NCBI RefSeq assembly: GCF_023746555.1
Contig: NZ_CP098755.1
Coordinates: 5,233,001-5,297,000, forward strand
From: Brevibacillus ruminantium
Lineage (GTDB): Bacteria; Bacillota; Bacilli; Brevibacillales; Brevibacillaceae
Length of the DNA: 64,000 nt
Direction: 5' to 3'
Shown: positions 60,071-64,000 of the stretch, in pieces
How positions within the stretch are numbered: position 1 is the stretch's first letter
How the letters are laid out: each line of letters begins with the position of its first letter
Position numbers and translations under genes: made by a program
Notes under the pieces: model-generated
Seen by the model: the letters and a program-made list of their open reading frames with translations, nothing else
Told to the model about the DNA's origin: nothing
Database searches by the model: none

Positions 60071-60157
60071 GTTACAGGTTTACAAGGGTTACAGGTTTAC
60101 AAAGCTACACGGTTTTTAGGTTCCAAGGTTGCAAGGTTCCGAGGTTCCAGGGTTATG
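60071..60157. repeat. two short tandem repeats
   Basis: GTTACAGGTTTACAA occurs perfectly at 60071-60085 and 60088-60102 (17-bp period). Immediately after, an 8-bp unit AGGTTCCA repeats five times with few changes at 60118-60157. The stretch lies between the GMC stop and its terminator and contains no gene. Confidence 0.75.
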
Positions 60158-60179
60158 GCGCAGCAGCAAGCTCTTGCTT

Positions 60180-61898
60180 TCAGACCAGCAATCCTCCGCT
60201 GCCTTTTGCATACTTGGCAATTCCCTCTGCCGCCCGATAGGCCAGCGCTCCTACAGTATCTGTCGGGTTGTAGCCGCTGTTATGAGGAAAAGCAGACGCC
60301 CCGATAACAAACAGGTTTTCCACATCCCACATCTGGAGGTAATTGTTCACCGCGGAGATGTCAGGAGAGGCTCCCATGATCACGCCGCCGGTGTTGTGGG
60401 TAGATTGATATGGCGTGATGTCGTAGGGACCCAGCTCTCGTCTGACATCGATCTGCGTTGCTCCCATCTCTTTGAGAATCTCACCGCACTTGTCCGCTGT
60501 AAAGGCGGCGAGCTGACGGTCTTGCTCCTCGAAGTCAAAGGTAATGCGAATCAGCGGATCGCCAAACGCATCCCGATAGGTGGGGTCCAGATCGAGGAAA
60601 TGCTGCCGGAAAGGCATAGAGGACCCTTGGGCACCTACTCCCAAAGCACGGTTAAAATACTTGATCGAAGCCGCCTTGAAATCTTTGCCCCAGTTCGGTG
60701 TTCCTTTGGGTACCGGATTGTTGGCGACAGGACGCTGTCCCGTTTGGGAAAAGCTGATGCTGGCACCGTGGATGAACTTCAGGTCGGAGTGGTCAAAATT
60801 GTCTCCGTTGTAATCATCCAGCGTCATGCCCAGAGAGCCTGCTCCTGCGTACAGATTGAATTCCTTCTCTTCAAAAAAGCCGGTCGCTCCACCGCGGATA
60901 ACTTGGTAGGCATAGTTTTTTCCGATGACTCCTTTTCCTGTTGCCGGGTCGTAGGGCCGTCCCAGCTTGGAGAGAAGAAGAAGACGCGCGTTATTAAATA
61001 CATAGCTGGTCAAAACGACAATATCCGCCGGCTGTTCGATTTCTTCGCCTGTGGTCACATCCGTATAGAGCACGCCTGTCGCTTTGTTCCCGGTATGCAA
61101 AATCCGACGGACATGTGAGTGCGTCCTGATCTCGAATTTCCCCGACTTTTTGGCTACGGGTATCACCGTGACAACCGGATCAGCCTTGGCTCCGTACTCA
61201 CAACCAAAGCGCTCACAATAGCCGCAATACTGGCAAGCCGCCCGGGAGACTCCGTCTTCATTGGTATACTGCTGCGAGAGGTTGGCTGAAGGCATCATGT
61301 AGGGATGCAGCTTCAGCTTTGTGGCTGCATCGGCAAACATTTTCATGGCCGGCGTCTGCTTCATCGGCGGTGTGGGATAGGGGCTGGATCGTTTGCCGCC
61401 CAGTGGATTTTCTTCACCGGAAATGCCTGTCAGTTTTTCAAACCGGTCATAGTACGGCTCCATTTCATCATAGGTGATGCCCCAATCCTGGATGGTCATG
61501 TTATCCGGAATTTTTTTCTCCCCGTACCGCTCTATCGTCTTGCTGCGAATCTGAAAATCATACGGCAAAAAGCGGAAGGTCTGTCCATTCCAGTGAACAC
61601 CCGCTCCGCCAAGCCCGGTCCCGATTAAAAAGGAGCCGTACTGCCGCATCGGCAACGCCCTGATTCGCGTATTGCTGCGAAAGGTGATGGTTTCCTTTGA
61701 CAAATCCTGCATCAATTCATAGCGCAGGGCGTAGCGAAGCTCATCGTGCACCATAAAATAGTCTTCCGTCTTTCTTTCCTTTCCCCGTTCCAAACCGACA
61801 ACGGTCAGGCCCTGCTTCGTCAATTCCTGGGCGATAATGCCCCCGCCCCATCCTACACCGACAATCACAACGTCAACTTTCGGCAGTTTTTTTGCCAT
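60180..61898 (-). CDS. GMC family FAD dehydrogenase, gluconate 2-dehydrogenase large-subunit type, with Fe-S motif
   Basis: A 572-residue flavoprotein. The FAD dinucleotide-binding motif VVIVGVGWGGGIIAQELT is at 10-27, GTGLGGAGVHWNGQT matches the family's second flavin segment, and the active-site region includes STHNTGGVIMGA (His) and SGYNPTDTVGALA (Asn). Cysteines 222, 225, 228 and 233 in CQYCGYCERFGC form a CxxCxxCx4C motif, like the [3Fe-4S] site of FAD-dependent fructose/glucose/gluconate dehydrogenase large subunits. It oxidises a sugar, sugar acid or polyol. It follows the Tat-exported small subunit by 12 bases and is presumably carried out of the cell with it. Confidence 0.88.
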   Translation of the reverse strand: MAKKLPKVDVVIVGVGWGGGIIAQELTKQGLTVVGLERGKERKTEDYFMVHDELRYALRYELMQDLSKETITFRSNTRIRALPMRQYGSFLIGTGLGGAGVHWNGQTFRFLPYDFQIRSKTIERYGEKKIPDNMTIQDWGITYDEMEPYYDRFEKLTGISGEENPLGGKRSSPYPTPPMKQTPAMKMFADAATKLKLHPYMMPSANLSQQYTNEDGVSRAACQYCGYCERFGCEYGAKADPVVTVIPVAKKSGKFEIRTHSHVRRILHTGNKATGVLYTDVTTGEEIEQPADIVVLTSYVFNNARLLLLSKLGRPYDPATGKGVIGKNYAYQVIRGGATGFFEEKEFNLYAGAGSLGMTLDDYNGDNFDHSDLKFIHGASISFSQTGQRPVANNPVPKGTPNWGKDFKAASIKYFNRALGVGAQGSSMPFRQHFLDLDPTYRDAFGDPLIRITFDFEEQDRQLAAFTADKCGEILKEMGATQIDVRRELGPYDITPYQSTHNTGGVIMGASPDISAVNNYLQMWDVENLFVIGASAFPHNSGYNPTDTVGALAYRAAEGIAKYAKGSGGLLV

Positions 61899-61910
61899 CC
61901 TTATCCCCTC

Positions 61911-62651
61911 TTATCCATGCTGATGATCTCGCAGACTGACTGGGTCCATTTTGACAAATTTGTCTTGCTCGATAACTTGCGTATAGGCCATCTGGTTGCC
62001 CGGGTAGTTCTTCATTCTCCAGCCGTCCATATTCTTGTTGCCTCCGTAGAGCGGGTCCGCATAGACACCCTCCAGCGTGCTTGCCCGCAGCATTTTGAAA
62101 AAGCCGCTGGCCGAAATCGTGGTCAGCTTGACTTCATCGGATTCAAAGGCTTTCAAGACACCGTCTTGCTGGTTTGGCTCCAATTCATAAAATCGCTTTT
62201 GATGTTTGGCCGTACTGTAGTTGTTCATTTCCTGAATTCCGATATCAAAAATCTCCCGCCGCTTTAGCCTGCCTTGGTATCCCTGCGTCGCCTCGCCCGG
62301 ATAAAACGGCCCCTGCATATATTCACGAGAGTTGAACCCCCAATCTCCTGCGAGTTGGTGGTCGATAAAGTAAGCCGCCCCCAACGTCTTGGCACCAGGT
62401 CCGTGTTCGTCTTCCGGAAAAATCCGTTCTGTAGCTGCTTCGACAACCCGGAATTGTTCGGGCGTAAAATACATCAGTGCCTGGTTAAAATCAGGTGCAG
62501 CAGGAGCTGCCTGCGGTGCGGGCGGGGCTTTTGTCTTGAGCAAACTGCCAGCCACACCCCCTACTACCAGGCCACCCAACACCAAACCGGAGTTTTTCAA
62601 GAATTTCCTTCTTGATACGGGTTGCTCTTGTCGTTCATCTGTCTGTGCCAT
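61911..62651 (-). CDS. gluconate 2-dehydrogenase subunit 3 family protein with Tat signal
   Basis: A 246-residue small subunit of a GMC dehydrogenase. The N terminus has a twin-arginine signal, SRRKFLKNSG followed by LVLGGLVVGGVAGSLL, so it is exported folded. A Pro/Ala linker leads to the conserved domain (FTPEQFRVVEAATERIFPED, GAKTLGAAYFIDHQL, and a C-terminal KNYPGNQMAYTQVIE). In known enzymes this subunit chaperones and exports the catalytic subunit. AGGAGGTGG lies upstream of ATG 62651. No cytochrome c subunit gene accompanies the pair, so the electron acceptor is open. Confidence 0.88.
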   Translation of the reverse strand: MAQTDERQEQPVSRRKFLKNSGLVLGGLVVGGVAGSLLKTKAPPAPQAAPAAPDFNQALMYFTPEQFRVVEAATERIFPEDEHGPGAKTLGAAYFIDHQLAGDWGFNSREYMQGPFYPGEATQGYQGRLKRREIFDIGIQEMNNYSTAKHQKRFYELEPNQQDGVLKAFESDEVKLTTISASGFFKMLRASTLEGVYADPLYGGNKNMDGWRMKNYPGNQMAYTQVIEQDKFVKMDPVSLRDHQHG

Positions 62652-62807
62652 CGCTACCACCTCCTGATTGTCTATCTTTTATTTGCGCAATCCTAAGCCA
62701 AAATAACCGCAAATCGAGAAAATTTTCCAAGCAGCCGCATCAATAAATATCCAATAATCGGCAAACCCTATCGGTAGCAGGAAGAAAATAGTGGAGGGAT
62801 ACAGCGA

Positions 62808-63581
62808 ATGCAGATGAAAAAGTTGATCAGCGCAGTCGGAATCGTTTGTCTCCTGGCAGCCTGCGCCAATCAGGCGGCCCCTAATAAAGGGACTGGCAAT
62901 CAAGCGGCCCGTCAACAAGCCACGCAAAAGCAGACAGCTCAGAAACCGGGCGCACAAACCAAACAGGGGACACAAACCAAAGCCACCCAACATCCCGGCG
63001 GCGGACATGATCACATCACCGTCATCCCCAGTGTAGACCGCGATAAAAAACTGACGACCAATCGGTACGATTCGACCAACAGCGGCATGGGAACCGCCAC
63101 CTACAGCATGATGGGCAGCTCCAGCCTGCTCGATGGCGGTCCTTCCTCCAATCTGGAGTCGCAGCTCGCGGCAGCCGGTGTACACGGGGTAAAGGCTCTG
63201 GTTATGGATGACTGCGTGTTTGTCGCACCGGCAGATGGCAAGACCCTCTCCGTCAATCACATGGATGAGACACAATCCCATCTCCTGAGCGGGTATCAAG
63301 GAAGCTCCGCGCGCGGAAAACAGCCAGGGGATAAAGTCGGCACACTGGGTACAAGCGATCAAGCAGGGCTGATGGCCAGAGCCCATGATCAAATCGAACG
63401 CATTTATGGCGGACGCGTACAAATTCGGACCGTGACGAATCCGGACGCGGTTGCGGCGATGGAGCGCATCAGACAAAGCTTGTCGAAGCACCATCCTCAG
63501 GCTGCTACCATGCAAAAAACTAATCTCGCCAGTGATCTGTCACTGCTGCTTCGTTCGGCTTCTACGAGCAAACAACCTTGA
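62808..63581 (+). CDS. YhcN/YlaJ family sporulation-type lipoprotein
   Basis: A 257-residue lipoprotein. MQMKKLISAVGIVCLLAACAN is a signal with lipobox LAAC. A Gln/Thr/Lys-rich spacer (about 22-65, with KQTAQKPGAQTKQG) is followed by the YhcN/YlaJ domain: GVKALVMDDCVFVAPAD and a final helix-strand with GGRVQIRTVTNPDAVAAMERI. Family members are made in the forespore and found in the spore inner membrane. ATG 62808 has GGAGGG nine bases upstream. It is divergent from the dehydrogenase operon. Confidence 0.8.
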   Translation: MQMKKLISAVGIVCLLAACANQAAPNKGTGNQAARQQATQKQTAQKPGAQTKQGTQTKATQHPGGGHDHITVIPSVDRDKKLTTNRYDSTNSGMGTATYSMMGSSSLLDGGPSSNLESQLAAAGVHGVKALVMDDCVFVAPADGKTLSVNHMDETQSHLLSGYQGSSARGKQPGDKVGTLGTSDQAGLMARAHDQIERIYGGRVQIRTVTNPDAVAAMERIRQSLSKHHPQAATMQKTNLASDLSLLLRSASTSKQP

Positions 63582-63708
63582 TCGGCCAAAAACAATCTGC
63601 CATTATTTGCCATGATTGCCTAGTGTCGTTCTGGGCTTCACCTGTTTTTAGGAATCTTGCCCACAGGTGTCCCGGACCGGCCCTCGGAACCTCGCAACCT
63701 CGCAACGC

Positions 63709-63754
63709 AAAAAGGACAAGCCTGCCTGGTATTTGCCAGTCAGCTTGTCCTTTT
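63709..63754. terminator. bidirectional terminator
   Basis: AAAAAGGACAAGC (63709-63721) pairs with GCTTGTCCTTTT (63743-63754), with an inner CTGG/CCAG stem. T runs follow in both directions. It ends glnS on the minus strand and the sporulation lipoprotein on the plus strand. Confidence 0.88.
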
Positions 63755-63765
63755 CCTTTTTCCTA

Positions 63766-64000
63766 TTATCCTTGTTTCGGCAGTTCAAATGAGCTTTTCA
63801 GAGAGACGATTCGGTTAAACACCAGCTTATCCTCTGCCGTGTACTTCGGATCGACATTGAAGTACCCATGGCGGAAGAATTGGTATTTGTCCTGCGGCTT
63901 AGTCTCTTTCATGTTGGGCTCTACAAAGCCTTGCAGCGTCTCCAGAGAATTTGGATTCACGTTGTCGAGAAAGCTGTTGCCTTCTTCCTGATCATCCAGA
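63766..64000 (-). CDS. glnS: glutaminyl-tRNA synthetase, C-terminal fragment at window edge
   Basis: The last 77 codons of a class I glutaminyl-tRNA synthetase are visible; the 5' part is outside the window. The C-terminal anticodon-binding barrel is recognisable from [38 protein letters not shown] and [16 protein letters not shown], which align by eye with the end of E. coli GlnRS (RxGYFxxD and KPVFNRTVGLRD). GlnRS is not universal in Firmicutes, where many lineages use GatCAB instead. A strong terminator follows the stop. Confidence 0.9.
   Translation of the reverse strand, partial: LDDQEEGNSFLDNVNPNSLETLQGFVEPNMKETKPQDKYQFFRHGYFNVDPKYTAEDKLVFNRIVSLKSSFELPKQG

Overview
The window reads as chromosomal DNA of a low-to-moderate GC, spore-forming Firmicute, most likely Brevibacillus or a close Paenibacillaceae/Bacillales relative. 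This rests on the gene block ywiB-like, speB, speE, pbpG-like, ywhD-like and ywfO/ywgA-like, which in Bacillus subtilis lies in one neighbourhood. SLH-domain surface proteins, a YhcN/YlaJ-type sporulation lipoprotein, strong AGGAGG ribosome sites and frequent GTG/TTG starts agree with it. No rRNA, tRNA, CRISPR array or intact transposase is visible.

Layout. 1-8.2 kb: a partial membrane protein, a GNAT enzyme, ywiB-like, an MFS exporter, the agmatinase/spermidine synthase operon, a class A penicillin-binding protein and ywhD. 8.4-17.2 kb: an accessory surface/secretion region with tandem palindromes, a small interrupted gene and a minus-strand run encoding an SLH protein, a 1,254-residue secreted protein, an LCAT-type lipase with PPC domains and a small membrane protein; a frameshifted thioredoxin-like gene lies upstream. 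17.5-19.4 kb: ywgA/ywfO. 19.5-25.6 kb: a plus-strand catabolic operon (MLE-type enolase-superfamily enzyme, M20 amidohydrolase, permease, class A beta-lactamase-fold enzyme without signal peptide), followed by a three-part regulator. 25.7-30.9 kb: TetR-controlled RND efflux. 31-38.6 kb: pseudouridine synthase, a BlaI/BlaR-type pair with three operators, M29 aminopeptidase, and divergent selU/selD. 38.6-42.2 kb: an MFS efflux gene behind an attenuator-like leader, then an AT-rich island with gene remnants, one lipoprotein and IS200/IS605-like ends.

42.2-51.3 kb: an SLH/DUF4855 protein, a THUMP RNA methyltransferase, two inverted 200-bp MITE-like elements, and glcDF facing a divergent FadR-type regulator with shared palindromes. 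51.3-56.7 kb: repair and housekeeping genes (Fpg/Nei, Ung, thiamine pyrophosphokinase, DinB-like, YkvA, GNAT). 56.9-59.8 kb: a cystathionine/methionine lyase-like gene behind a sigma-54-type promoter, with its own enhancer-binding regulator. 60-64 kb: a two-subunit GMC flavin dehydrogenase with an Fe-S cysteine motif, a sporulation lipoprotein, and the 3' end of glnS.

The strongest candidates for undescribed biology are the 19.5-25.6 kb operon, the 8.9-16.7 kb surface cluster, the leader in front of the 39.1 kb exporter, and the sigma-54 lyase module. All assignments come from reading motifs by eye; no database search was run. Start codons were moved to the best ribosome site where the longest frame looked overextended.
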